A stretch of DNA of 64,000 nucleotides, from positions 5,084,924 through 5,148,923 of the forward strand of contig NC_091023.1 in NCBI RefSeq assembly GCF_041296385.1, in the 5' to 3' direction. This DNA comes from Aphelocoma coerulescens (taxonomy: Eukaryota; Chordata; Aves; Passeriformes; Corvidae). The translations under genes were made by a program, and so were the position numbers. Under the pieces are notes generated by a model. It was not told the origin of the DNA. It saw nothing but the letters and a program-made list of their open reading frames with translations, and ran no database searches. Below, piece by piece: positions 22,286 through 34,115 of the stretch; the first letter of the stretch is position 1, and every line of letters begins with the position of its first letter.

Positions 22286-25200
22286 CCTCATAAAATTTCA
22301 CAGACCCGCTGACAAATTTACAACCCTTATGAAACAGGACTGTAATACCCCTGGTCCTGGAAAGGAAGAGTCAAAAAAAGTCCCTAGATAGGTTTTCACA
22401 GGGAACGTCCAACCCATATGGTGTGACATCAGATTAGAAGGCTGAGAGGTTCTGCACCCACACACCCCAATGCTGACTCAGTCCCCAAGAAGTGCATTAG
22501 CTCCAAGCTACACCACATTAGAGCTGCTTCCTAGCAGAGATAAGTGATGAGCACGTTCAGCTTCCAAAGCCAGCTTGGCACAGCTTTGTTTTCATGGCAG
22601 AGGCATATCCTCAGAATCCCACTGCTCTCAAATCCTGATGCATATTATTGCAGGTTGGGGAATAGACGTGAGTCAAAGGAAGGTGGGCAGCCAGACTTCC
22701 TCAGCCAGAGCTGACAAAGGGGCTGGGTACCTGTTTTTCTCCCCAAATACACCAGCTGCTTTTTACTGAAAGATGATAACTTCCCTCCAAAAGAGTAAAA
22801 AGATGACGTTTTCTGACACACTGAAGGATAGGGCTTGGCAGAAGGGAAACAGCTTTGGACTGGATCTGTGCAAATCACAAGTGATTTGTCAGAATTTCAC
22901 TTGCTCAAACATTCAACTCCAGGTGAAGTGTATTGGGCATGAAGTTGAAATTCAACACAGGGTAATAATCATCTAAAGCACAGTGTATGTCAAAATACAG
23001 CATGTAAAAACATGCAAGATTATGCAACAGTACTCTAGAAAACACGTCCTCAATTTCTCTGATAGATTCACTTCTTTTGTGGGTCTTCCAAGTAAGAGAA
23101 GTCCACATAGTCTTTGGTTTCCAGTCATTTATCAGCAGAAGTGATATCTTTTTCTATTACTAGAGAAAAATCCAAACCAAAAACACGTACATGGGCAAAC
23201 ACAGCCTTGTTCTTTTCTTGGACTATGCCCATTGTACCAGCTCTGTGGCCGTGAGTGGCAGGAGTAAGTCATAAAGTAACAGAAACATTTCCTCAGGTAT
23301 CCTGAGGGAGTTAGGAGCTCCAAGGTAAACCTCACACTCAGTGGCTGGGATTGCAGGGCTCCATCACAACCCAAGGAACAGCTCTGCAGCCAAAGCCAAC
23401 TCAGCACTGTTTTTACCACTCCAACACTTTTGTCAGTCATCATTCTTCTTGCACAGGTAATCAAAAGTTCACACACAACTCTCCAGCCCTTTGCTCAGAA
23501 ATGGGCTGACACACACATCCAAACCACTGCTCTCTCTGTCACAAGGGAGGCACTGTAACAGTACCTCTTCCTCTGGCTTCAACCCAGAGCAGCTAAAGCC
23601 AATACTTCCTGTCTCTCGCTGTTCCCCTGGATCCCCTCCAAACTATTCTCTTTTTTGCCTAGTTTCTCTAAGCTCGAAAACCAAACTCAAAGTTTTAGCC
23701 TATTGCTCGAAATATAAAACCTATTGCTTTATGTCAAATCAGCTGCTTGATCACCATCATGATGATAATTAGCTATTTGATTAACTATGTCTGGATGGCT
23801 ACCATGTGGGACACTGTTCCATCAGGATTTCAAACCAGATTCCTACCTATTGCATTGACTGGCAGAAATGGACATGTCCATGAAGCTTTTCTGCAGGTGG
23901 GGTGGCTTTGCTCTGGGGAAATGAGTTCCAGAAGTGCAGCTATGCCAGCATGTTATCTGTTTTTACCGTATTTACCAAACCAGAAAGGTAGCCTCTGCCT
24001 GTCTTCTCTATTGTGTTTTTAAAAGAACAGGCTAAACAAAAACACCCCATAGGGTTATATTTGGCCTTTAGTTTGTCCTTCCTCAAAAAGTCTGACACTT
24101 CCACAATCCTATGAACAGTTCTACTTTCCTGCATCCATCAGTTATACTGTTTCAGTGGCAGCCTTCTCCTTTTCCAAGCAGGGACCATTATGTCTGAATT
24201 GTTGCATTCTGTAGATTACTCCAAGTAGCCTCAGCTAGTTTAATATACCAACATGCCCCTGCAACTTCTATCAATCGAAGGGTTGCCACAGCAGCTCCTC
24301 AAAGCAACATCAAGAATCACTCCCCAGCCAATATTTACTACTGTGTCAGTACTGAAATAACTAAATTTTGTTGTAACCAATCAATTCCCCAACAGCTGAA
24401 ACCTCATTATACTCAGACATGGGTTCACTTACCCATCCTCATCCCCTCTCACCTTCCCACTCCACAAACTACCCGGAAGAGACATAGGAGCTGTCCATAA
24501 CTGGAGGGGCCACAGTGAGAGCACCTTGCTGTGCTAAAAGACCTCCACAATATCCCTGAAAACAGGAATAGAGCAAGCAAGATGACTGCAAAAGGATAAA
24601 ACTAAGAATTCTACCCAAAGGACACAAATAACTGATACACACCTACATAGGATACCACCTCCCACTGAAGGTTTCCCTCTGGAGCTGGACTGCTACTGTC
24701 TTGGTTTTGACTATAAAATCCAAACAGTTCAAGGAGTAATCAAAAAATGAAAATCCAAACATCACATTATTCCACTGTTTTCTTCAGTTTCAAAGTGGAG
24801 GGAAGAGAGATTTCAGATACAAGTCCTGTCAGTGCTTCCTTTTACTTAGCTTACATTTCTGTACCCAACTTCATAGGAAAGCTCATTCATATCCATGTGT
24901 TGTGCATGCCAGTAGCTGTGCATCACTTGTCTGTGTTACAGGTCAGAACACACTAGTTCAGATTCAGCTTTATGGCAGCATGTCTGTGGAGATTCTCTGA
25001 TGGAAATGGGTCACACGCTTCCAGCTCACGCATCTGGAAAACTGAGGCCAATGCTGTCTGTGCAACTCTGAAAAGCATGATCAAGAGATACAGATACAAG
25101 ACATACAGTACATCAAACTCCAGCACATGTGCACTGTGTCCTCTGAGGACCTGTCTTTAAGCTATCTGGATTAGGAGCCAGCAGTTTAATACACTGTTCT

Positions 25201-26215
25201 TGGAAGAAGTAATTGAGGCTCTTAAAGTCGGAGGAAGAACACAACACTTTATTTTCAAGAGAATAAAAGGCACTGAGAGCATATTGGAGCTTCTCACTTT
25301 GAGCAATCATTTTCACCCAAAAATATACAACTGTTGCTCTTCAATTAGAACCCTTTTACCAGCCCTGTTATGTTTTAAGCCACAGGGACTTTGTACAGAT
25401 GAAAACCTTTACAGGCATCTCCTGCAGGGATATGCTTGATAACAAGCAGCATGCAAAAGTTGTCTTTGTTTATAAAGCTGTTTGTCTACACAGCAAGAGG
25501 AGAAGGATGATCTAAGAACCAGGTACCTGAAGAGCATGAACTGCTATTGAAACACCCAGATCATGAAACAACCGTAGTCAGAGCCTCCTTCATATATTCA
25601 AAAACAACAAGTAGATTCAGTGTCCTCTGCTGCTCAAAACACGAGAACTTATTTCACATTTACACTATTTATAATCATCTCAGTGATCATCAAGAGACAA
25701 AACTGGCACAGTGGTTTCTATACATGCAGGAAAAGGCTGGCTGAAGTATCAAGGCCTGTGCCATGATTCAGTGAGAACAGAGAGGGCACAGTCTCTCCAA
25801 AGTCTTCGCTGGCAGGAGAATGTGCAGAATTAGAGCAGCTCTCTGTAAAGGCATTCCCAACACCTTTTCTCCCTTTGTTGCTGCCAAGGAGACGAAGCTG
25901 TTCAAGGAGGGTGAACTCATTCAGTTCATGTTTGCAAGCATAAACTGGAAATCCCAAAGGGGCAAAGTGCCAACATCACACTTTACCAGATCATCTTCTG
26001 CCTTAGGGGTAGTCACCAATAAACTGGTAACAAAGCAGTACAACATACACACAAGCCAGCACAGGGAAACACAGAGTTCTGGTAATTTTAAGCAGTTAAA
26101 TACAGTTTTCAAATTCTTCTCTTTCTTCCCACAGATTTTTATAGTTTTGAAGTTTGCCTTTCCAGAGTCTGGGGACTTGTTCTCCAAGAGCATGGCAAAA
26201 ATAACTCCTGAAATT
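22286..26215. other. non-coding DNA
   Basis: No gene, RNA or repeat is recognised. The 132-codon frame at 25820-26218 has no domain; its 3' end carries a good splice-acceptor-like sequence, treated separately at 26135. Confidence 0.55.
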
Positions 26216-26218
26216 TAA
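26135..26218 (+). other. possible terminal exon (splice acceptor followed by open frame)
   Basis: A long pyrimidine tract, 'ttcttctctttcttcccacag', minus its first base, ends at 26134 and is an excellent splice-acceptor match. The frame that follows reads 27 residues to a TAA at 26216-26218. I see no AATAAA signal soon after the stop and cannot recognise the peptide. Good acceptors occur by chance in 64 kb, so this is only a candidate. Confidence 0.15.
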
Positions 26219-26283
26219 ATTTCAGCTTAAAATAACAATTTCAGCTTAAATTTACAATGAACACATTGTATAATGTGCACATT
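26218..26283. repeat. short direct duplication next to palindromes
   Basis: The 14-base word 'aatttcagcttaaa' occurs at 26218-26231 and again at 26237-26250, a 19-base period. Just downstream is a 6-base-arm hairpin (CACATT/AATGTG, 26262-26277), overlapped by the perfect 12-base palindrome 'aatgtgcacatt' at 26272-26283. Confidence 0.8.
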
Positions 26284-27820
26284 GTGCAACAAGCCCTAAA
26301 TATTTACAAATAATTTTAAAATAATGTTATACCTCTGTATCAAAGACTGAAAGTGACTTAGAGCAAGATCTGAAAAGGTTCAGTTGTTTCCAAGGCTGAA
26401 TTCTTGCTTTAGTGGGGTTTAACAGTATCTCATTTGCAAGAATACAGCCTTGTGTTCTGTTCCCCTTACTTTTGGGGCAAAAAAAAGGTTCCTATTGATT
26501 CAGGAGAAAAAGGTCTTATTTCTTCTTTCTTGAAAGCTTCATTTATGAGAATGACTGGAATAGGATGAATATTGTTCTCAGAGAGCAAAGGTTATTCTAC
26601 TTCCATGATTAAAAGTTTCTTTCAGAAAAAACAGTGGGATAGAGAAATTTTGTTGTCAATGTCAAACTTTTCCATAAATATTACCTGTGAAAATTTGCAG
26701 ATTTTAAAGATGAGAAATACATTTTTAAACATCGATAGTAACATTGCTTATATTTAGCAGTGCTATACAAGAATGGATAAGAAAAAGATATTTTACTTCA
26801 AGAACCTTTTACTCAATGGCCCCTGCTCCAGATCCCCATATTCTGTGCTCCCAAGCCTCAGGTGCTCCCTGTACCCAGGAGCAGCACCCACTGCCAAGAG
26901 CATCGGCCACCTCCTCCCTGTCCTCAGGGGAGGAGGGTGTCACCTGAGGATTCAGGTTACCTGAGGACTTGTTTCCAAGAGCAAGTTACTCTGAAGAGTG
27001 AGATAATACATGAGGTACCAGACCTACAGAAGACAATCATTCATGCTGATACTGAGCGTTCAGCAATTTTTATATTTGCTATTGTGTCATGATTAATGCC
27101 AAAGCTTTTTATGTTTAAATAATTTAGGCTGATCGTAAATTCACACTGAGAATGAACCAAGCATAGAAATGAAGCCTGTTAACCCCCCATTGCTGAAAAT
27201 AGTCTCTTTTGAAAATCATATGTAAATTGTCTAAATATGTCAGCAGAAGACATTGTTCTTTCTTAACAAACTTTGGGGAAAATTTCATACCAGCAAGTGA
27301 CTTGTGCCTACAGATGCTTTCTTTACTTCAACTTAGCATTAGTTCCTCATGCCCAAAACTGTGTATTTACTTTTGTTCAAGACACTGATCATATTGAAAA
27401 AAAGATTCCTGTAAAAAGAAGCAGGACACATTCCAACAGTCTAAAATGTTTAAATCTGGAGGAGTTATATATCTCCCATCATAAGAAAAAGCAGAATAAG
27501 TATACCCATCGACAAAATGAGGGAAAGTCTCTCTTCTAACTAATCTGACACAGAACTTCTAACTATGTAAAATTTCCAGTACAAAATATTGGGAAGGAGC
27601 TCTCCAGAACAGTAGTGGACATAATCTTGTCAACAAAAAATATTTCCTGCATATTTCTTACTCAGAAAGTATTCTCTGGACTTGCACAGAGATCTCAGCT
27701 CATGTGGTTGTTTGCATGAAGCACTGGTGTCAATTCCTTTGAAACACCAAATTCCTGGAGTCAAAAACATGTGGAAAATTCACCCTTAAAATAACAGAGA
27801 TGTATCGAAATAGAAATTAT
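26284..27820. other. non-coding AT-rich DNA
   Basis: Nothing recognisable lies here. Short frames such as 27273-27539 are Lys-rich, as expected of A-rich DNA. Confidence 0.55.
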
Positions 27821-27844
27821 GGGGGGGGGTGGGGGGGGGTGGGG
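27821..27844 (+). repeat. G9-T-G9-T-G4 tract, strong G-quadruplex candidate
   Basis: Twenty-two of 24 bases are G, interrupted by single T residues at 27830 and 27840. It is by far the longest homopurine G tract in the window. It can fold into a G-quadruplex in many registers, and the complementary C-run could form an i-motif. Length and base calls in such tracts are also error-prone in assemblies. Confidence 0.85.
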
Positions 27845-30518
27845 AACAGGAGGATGATAGTTACTGGCACTGTGAAGCAAAAGTAGAATTCATGTATTTT
27901 CAAGTGACGCCTCACAAAGTATCAGCCCAGACCCAGTGTCACAAACCCAGAACAAACACCACTGACTGACAGACCATATGCCACTATTTGCATTGGAGTT
28001 CCACAAGTAATGTTTAAGATAAATGAGGGGTCAAACTCACTCTAGGGTAGTTGTGTTCTACACTGACATCTAGTTCTCCTAGCAAAACACACAAACATTT
28101 AGCATGCTAGTTAGGGATTTTAGAGGTATTGCTTAGGCAGCAAGAGCACAGCAAGGAATGAGACAGGCTGGACCACAGTTCATCCAAGTTGCAGCTGGAA
28201 GTAAAAGCACCTTTGTCGTTACCCTGCCCTGGGCTGAGTGATGGGTTTCAGAGCTGACTAGCCCTGCTCTCTCTCCAGTATTGCAGCTGTTCTTCATGGC
28301 ATCCTCCCTGCTGCCTCAGAGGCACCAAAACCACGTCCCACTGGCATCAGTCCCCTCCCCGTGGCTGGCATAGGGAATAAAACCCAGGGCTAGAACTGTT
28401 TCTGGAGTCGAGTTTCACCTGGCCCTGCAGGACACAATCCAGCTGTGAGCATCTGCAGAAAGGTAACTCTGGCTACTCCTCACTGGTAGTGTCTAAATAT
28501 TGATACAAAGAAGAATTGACTGAATTTGATGTATCAAAAAACAGATGCTGAGAATTTGGCAAGAGTCAGACCTTTGTGCTACAGTTAATGACATGATTCT
28601 CCATGGATTTCTCATAGTCCCATTCCTTATTGCCTTCAGGCCAGCTTCCACATTATCACCATTCTGCCCAATGCACTGTCCCATGATGACATATGCTGCA
28701 TCAGCTAATTTTCAGCTTGCAAATACAGGTTTCCTCCTGAATGTGGGTGGTCTTGGCTTATGTCTCAGCTTTGAAGAGCCTGGTCCTCATTTACAGGGCA
28801 CCGAAGTACTTGGCACTGTTCATACACATCGGATGCAGCACTGAAAGTCTGCAGAGAGACCATGTGGAAAAGTGTTGTATCAGTCAGGTCTTGCTTATTG
28901 CTTGCAAGCCTAGTGAGAGAACCTGCTGTTTTAAAGGAAGCATAAAATAAATCTATCCAGGAGATACATTTCCAGATCTTATTAAGACTAGCTTTTTGCC
29001 AAAGGGTTTATGATAGACAAAATGCAGCTCAGTCTATTGAGAGCCCATCACCAGGTACCTGATGGCTTGCTGAAAGATGCAACCAAACCAACTAGTCTAT
29101 AACCCAACATCAGCAGTAAAAAGGATTTCACTTGTGAAAGTGCTTTGCACTATAAGGAGGTACACAAGTCAAACTGGAGCAAAGCCTTTTGCTGAAGGTA
29201 GTTCTTGGGTAGTCACTGGAGTGCTACTTCACCCTTACATAGCCCTACCCCGTTATCACTGGGAGAATTTTCTCATAGCTTAACATGGGATTGACATAAC
29301 CTCGAGAACTGCCAAGAAGTACTTCACTGATTCAGAAAGTTAAGGCCCAGACAGAAAGGGAGATCAAACCCAAAGCTTAAGACAGACTACCATTCTTATT
29401 TGTTGGATTGAGCAGAAAGACAAGAAATGTGTGGATGTAAAGCTCATATTCTCAGGTGATAGAAACACACCATCTTTGATTTAATCTAAAGCCCTCCTCT
29501 TCTAAAACTCTTTGTTTTAGCAAACAAAATGAGTTTCAGTTTGGTCAGATGTCTAAGTAAAGTCAATTGTGAAGCATCAGATTGTCGCTGGCTCACCCTT
29601 ACGAAAAAACAAGTAGGCTCCCATTCAGGCAAATGTCACTCAAGAGCATTTGAAACACACACCAGATGTTGCACAAGTACTGTTGATCATAGAAGTCCTT
29701 AAGAATAAGGAAGCTTTGATGCCTGTCTTCCCTTTTCCCATGAATCAAAAATAACAGCGTTGTTAGCAACTTCACAGTTGAGAAAAGTTTAAGTATGAAA
29801 TTAAGCATTTGTTTCTTAGTACTGGAAGCAGCTAAAAATCCAGGCTGATTTTGAAGTTCCAATAATACCTTTTAATAATATAGCAGGTATGTTATAGATT
29901 AAGAATTATGTTGAGGAAATATAAGGATTATGTTACACTGTGTTATGACACCTTTTAGCAATACAGCTTCATGCATTTCAACTAAATACCTTTGTTTTAA
30001 CACCATTTATCTATAGATCTAGGTTGTTCTTCAGCTAATTTAAAGTTAGCAAAAGTTTAAAAGTGTGGTTTCCTCCTATGTCCTTCAAACAAAAAAGGGC
30101 TTCGGAACTCTCACCTACCAAGGACAGGTAAACAAACGAGCAAGTGGACAAATGTAAGAACTGGGAAAAAAAAAACTATCTGAAAGATTTCATCCCTAAT
30201 GGTCTTCCAAGTCTGGCTGTAAATCGGAACAGATTGCCTCTGGCATCTCTGTGACAAGACCCAGTCTCCAAAACAAGATCGAGAGATTATCTACATCACA
30301 AAACAAGATGTACTTGAGTCTTACGCTCCATAAGAAAAGCTAATCTTTATTAATTAGTTGTCATGGAAACTCAGCCTTAGGAAAGCTATGAATGATACAC
30401 CAAGATACAGATTGCTTTTACAAAAACCTTCATAGTGATTTGGATAAACAAACAGTAAGCAAGGTAAAATCTGGCCTCTTTCAGAAGTACTGCTGAGAAA
30501 CAAATGCCACAGGTGTTC
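27845..30518. other. non-coding DNA
   Basis: No gene or transposon is recognised. The 99-codon frame at 28545-28844 overlaps other frames on both strands and shows no domain. Confidence 0.55.
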
Positions 30519-30542
30519 AAAAACAAACAAACAAACAAAAAA
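30519..30542 (+). repeat. short (AAAC)n microsatellite
   Basis: About four tandem AAAC units are flanked by A-runs. The tract is short and likely stable. Confidence 0.75.
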
Positions 30543-30954
30543 GAAATTCACTAGAAAAAGTTTAAGATACTGCAAATAACAACTGTTACAGTTCTTTCAG
30601 GCTTTCTGGCAAAGATCTGTTACATTAGCTTATGGTGCCTGAATGATGGACTGCTGAAAGCATCAAACCAGCAACAGCAGGAAGGAAACAGCACTCCAAG
30701 CACAGGGGATGAAGGCCCATGCTCTTACCGCCTGCAGGGTGATGCATTACCAGAGAGAGGCCAGGTGTAGGGTAGATGGCCAAGGATTTTAGCAAGAGTC
30801 TTAAATTATTTCTTCACATAAAGTAAGACTTCCAGGAGTACATAATTCAAGCTGACTTTGGCTTCTTTTCCTCTTTTCAGAACTGTGTAGAGTGTACTGT
30901 TCCAGGAGTTTACACCTCACAGCCAAGAGAAGAAAGATGCACAAGGCTGATGTC

Positions 30955-31092
30955 CCCCGGCACCGAGACACCCCATGGCATCAGCAGAATGAAGCTGAAC
31001 AAAGCAGAGTGACAGCCCAGAGCCCGCCGGATCCAGCTGAACCTGCTGAGCTGGCAAAATGCAACGGGCAGCACTGAGCTCTCACCAGCGAG
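30955..31092. other. small CpG cluster
   Basis: Six CpG sites lie in about 135 bases within CpG-poor DNA, at 'cccccggcaccgag', 'gcccgccgg', 'caacggg' and 'cagcgag'. The plus-strand frame through it (30892-31077) is hydrophilic and not recognisable. Its meaning is uncertain. Confidence 0.3.
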
Positions 31093-31722
31093 ATAAAGAA
31101 GAGCTGAGGAAGCAAATCATCTGATTTCTATGTGGGGCTCATTTCTCCATTTTCTGTTGCATTGGGAGGGCAAGCAAAGGAAGAAGAGGGAGTGACACAA
31201 AAATTTTCAGGCATCTGGTTGATTCCTCTAACATGGTGTTATCGGCTTTGTTATACTTGCAGTAAACCCAGAAACAAAATCCCAACCTGTGGAGTACGGC
31301 ATGGCCATGACTGCACATCTCCACAGCAACAGCCGCCGGTCTGGGAGTGCAAGGCCCTATCTCTGGCTTTCCCATGGACAGATAGAATTTGTTCTTTGCA
31401 CTTTATTTGGATGCAATGGTGGATTACAGCAATGCAGGATTGTGTATGTTATGTATATTACATATTTACATACATTATTATATGTATATTTTTATAGCAG
31501 CCCAGAATGACTAGCTGTGCTATAAACTTATAAAGGGAATTTTACAAGTAATTTCCATGTTCATTCAGGACCCACGTAGCATTACCTGTAGGATTATTAA
31601 ATGTTTTATTTAATTTTATAAATGAGTGAAAAGTAATCAAATAGTTTGATTCTTCTGAAGGTAATCAAAATTGAAATCAGGTAGCATTTACATGTCTTCT
31701 CAAATAAATCAGCCAGCTGTTC
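31093..31722. other. non-coding DNA with an AT-rich imperfect palindrome
   Basis: The stretch at 31444-31473 is an imperfect AT-rich palindrome (GTATGTTATGTA... against ...TACATAC) beside more TATGTA words. No gene is recognised. Confidence 0.5.
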
Positions 31723-31797
31723 AAAAATAAAATAAAATAAAATAAAATAAAATAAAATAAAATAAAATAAAATAAAATAAAATAAAATAAAATAAAA
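31723..31797 (+). repeat. (AAAAT)n microsatellite
   Basis: About 75 bases form near-perfect tandem AAAAT, with fourteen T residues spaced exactly five apart (31728 to 31793). There are no interruptions, so the locus is probably length-polymorphic. No SINE or LINE body adjoins it. Confidence 0.97.
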
Positions 31798-33879
31798 CCC
31801 CTACAGCTAGTTCAGGAGTGTTAATTACAAAATTCAGACCAATTTTTCTTGCACCAGTTGCAGAAACAAGCCAAAAGCAGGGTGGCAGCAGGGTGGGAGC
31901 ACAGGCATAGCAGCAGTCGCTCCATGCAGTCTCAGTTTTCTTCTTTACCCAGTCACAGGAGCAGCGTTTGCTGTGCCATCAGTCCCTGAGCTGTCCCATT
32001 CTCCCTCACTGTGGGCTAGAGAGGTGGCTGGGGTGATACTGCAGGGTCTGCACCTCCTGAACATAACTGTTTTCAGTGTAATTGGTGATAAATATGTAAA
32101 GCCACCTGTCCCAAAAGAGTCTCCTGAAGCTAGAATGAATCTTTTTATCATGGGATGTCTGTTAAGATTCTATTGCCGGGGCATTAAGGCACTTGATGAA
32201 CTGAAATCTAGAATAAAGAAAAATTTGTTCATGTTGATAGGGAGGGTTTACATGGTTGTATATGGAGCTGAATGAACTTAACACCTACAGGAACTGCCAT
32301 CACCTACCAACATGTACCACAGACAAAGTTTGTGTGCTCAGAAAGTGTTATAATTAATAGTGAAATGGTATACAGGCTGAAAGCCTGTAGTAACCTGGAG
32401 TACTCCAGAATAACTTTGTGCCTGAAAAAGAACAGGATGAAAGATACCTGTCTTAGCCATTTGGTGATGATTATTTCAGCCTGATGGTGATTTCAAGTGC
32501 AATCCAGTTCCTTTCACTGCTTGAAAGATACCCACATGCCATCTGTCACTGGGTGCAGTAGTTAGTTACACCTCACTACCCATGTGAGCTAGCAGACAAA
32601 TCTGAGATAAATCTATGGAAGGGAGAGTGTTAATTGAAGACAGAGGGATCCCGTTTATTACACAGCACAAGAGATTGATTTTGAAAAGATATTATTACTT
32701 TTACACTTGATTCAAACCATCTCAATGTCTTTCCATCATTTTATACAATTCCTGTTATGGAGGTCTCTAAGACTTTCAACTCATGGAACTTAATTCTCAT
32801 GAAAATACATAAAAATATCCCAAATACCATTTAATGACATATATTTGCCATTTAAATGTCAAAATAAAGATTAGAATATAGATATATTTAAGCTAGAATT
32901 TGAGAAGCAGACAAGAATCCAATCCTTCTGTATACTACAGCAGCTTACCTTCACTATGGGACACACTGTGAAGTGAAAGACTTTCTTCCTTTCCCAGAAC
33001 TGCAGAAATACCCACTTCTAAACTAATCTTAGTTTGTTAATTTCAGGATATTCATCTGAAAATACATCAAATTCTTTTTGTTGTTGTTGCTGCTTTTCAA
33101 AATATGTTTATTAAAACTTTGGTTTCTTCATACTATTGGTTATTTGCTTCTTAAATTATTATACTTGACCTCTTTAATAAGCCACAGGGAATACAGAGGG
33201 CTTGATGCTCACCTGCTACAAAGAGACTTGTTGAAGTTGTACTGAAAACTGGAAAGGCCATATTCCAAGTTTGATCAGAAAGATGTCTATTGAAAATGTT
33301 AAATCTCAGCCAGTAGAGAGAGCCATGCTCTGCAAGCAAGGCTTGTCTGAGGCCCTCCAGGACCACAAAACTGTGTTCAAAGGAGAATCTGTTAATACCA
33401 GCAAGCAAAGATGCTTATGAGACCGCACTGAAGAGGAACAGCACTTGCTCTGTTTCACAGAAAGGTCCCATATATGACCAGGTAGCATTTCACTCAGAGT
33501 TAAACACTGTCCTGAACTTGCCAAGTACATCTGTGACAAGCCTACAATGGGAGATTTCCAAGAGTAACAGATTGCTCATTAGCCCCCACCTACTTAGCAT
33601 CAGTGTAGAAAATTGGCTCAGCAGAGGGGTTTGACACAGAGAAGTATTAGAAGGAGAAGGAGTCATCCTTCACTGCTGGAGAAAGGCTTGCCTGAATTTC
33701 CACCTTCAATTTTGGCAAGAGAGGACTCTGAAGAGTGTATCATTATTTCACCTTATTTTTATGTGTGCAATCTGAAAGATGCTGCTTTAGCAGTGAAGCA
33801 GCTCAGATAATTATCTAAAATGCCTCTAAAGGCTCCAGCCCCAGCTGGCTGAGGTGCCAGGAAGAAGGCTGACCTAGCC
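31798..33879. other. non-coding DNA
   Basis: No gene is recognised. The 100-codon frame at 31973-32275 has no domain, and the opposite strand is partly open over the same bases. AT-rich stretches occur near 32780-32900. Confidence 0.55.
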
Positions 33880-34115
33880 AAGGAGTGCTTGCATGTTGCA
33901 AGACACTGTTCATTATTTTAATCTTTTTGCATTTTGCATAAAACCACAAAAACGTTGTCATTGACAATTAATCTGATGCAAATTCCTGCCGTGTCTCCTG
34001 GGATTTTTATTCAGGCAATAACTCATGTGGGGTCAAAAGTTGAACCCAAGGCTATGTATAGGTTCTGGTAATGTTTAACTCTGCGGTGTGGTTTAATCAT
34101 ACAGATATTCATTCT
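33880..34115. promoter_or_regulatory. candidate conserved non-coding element
   Basis: The block is dense in binding-site-like words. There is a RUNX-type AACCACAA at 33942-33949, a perfect 13-base inverted repeat TTGTCA-T-TGACAA at 33955-33967, and an ATGCAAAT octamer at 33976-33983. 'tttgcattttgcataaaac' and 'atttttattcagg' also occur. No frame codes. Clustering of such words in gene-poor DNA suggests an enhancer, but cross-species alignment is required. Confidence 0.28.

Noticed and set aside
29325..29400. Possible old CR1 or MIR piece ('ttaaggcccagacagaaagg')
   Set aside because: Only one short block resembles a repeat consensus, and the flanks do not follow.
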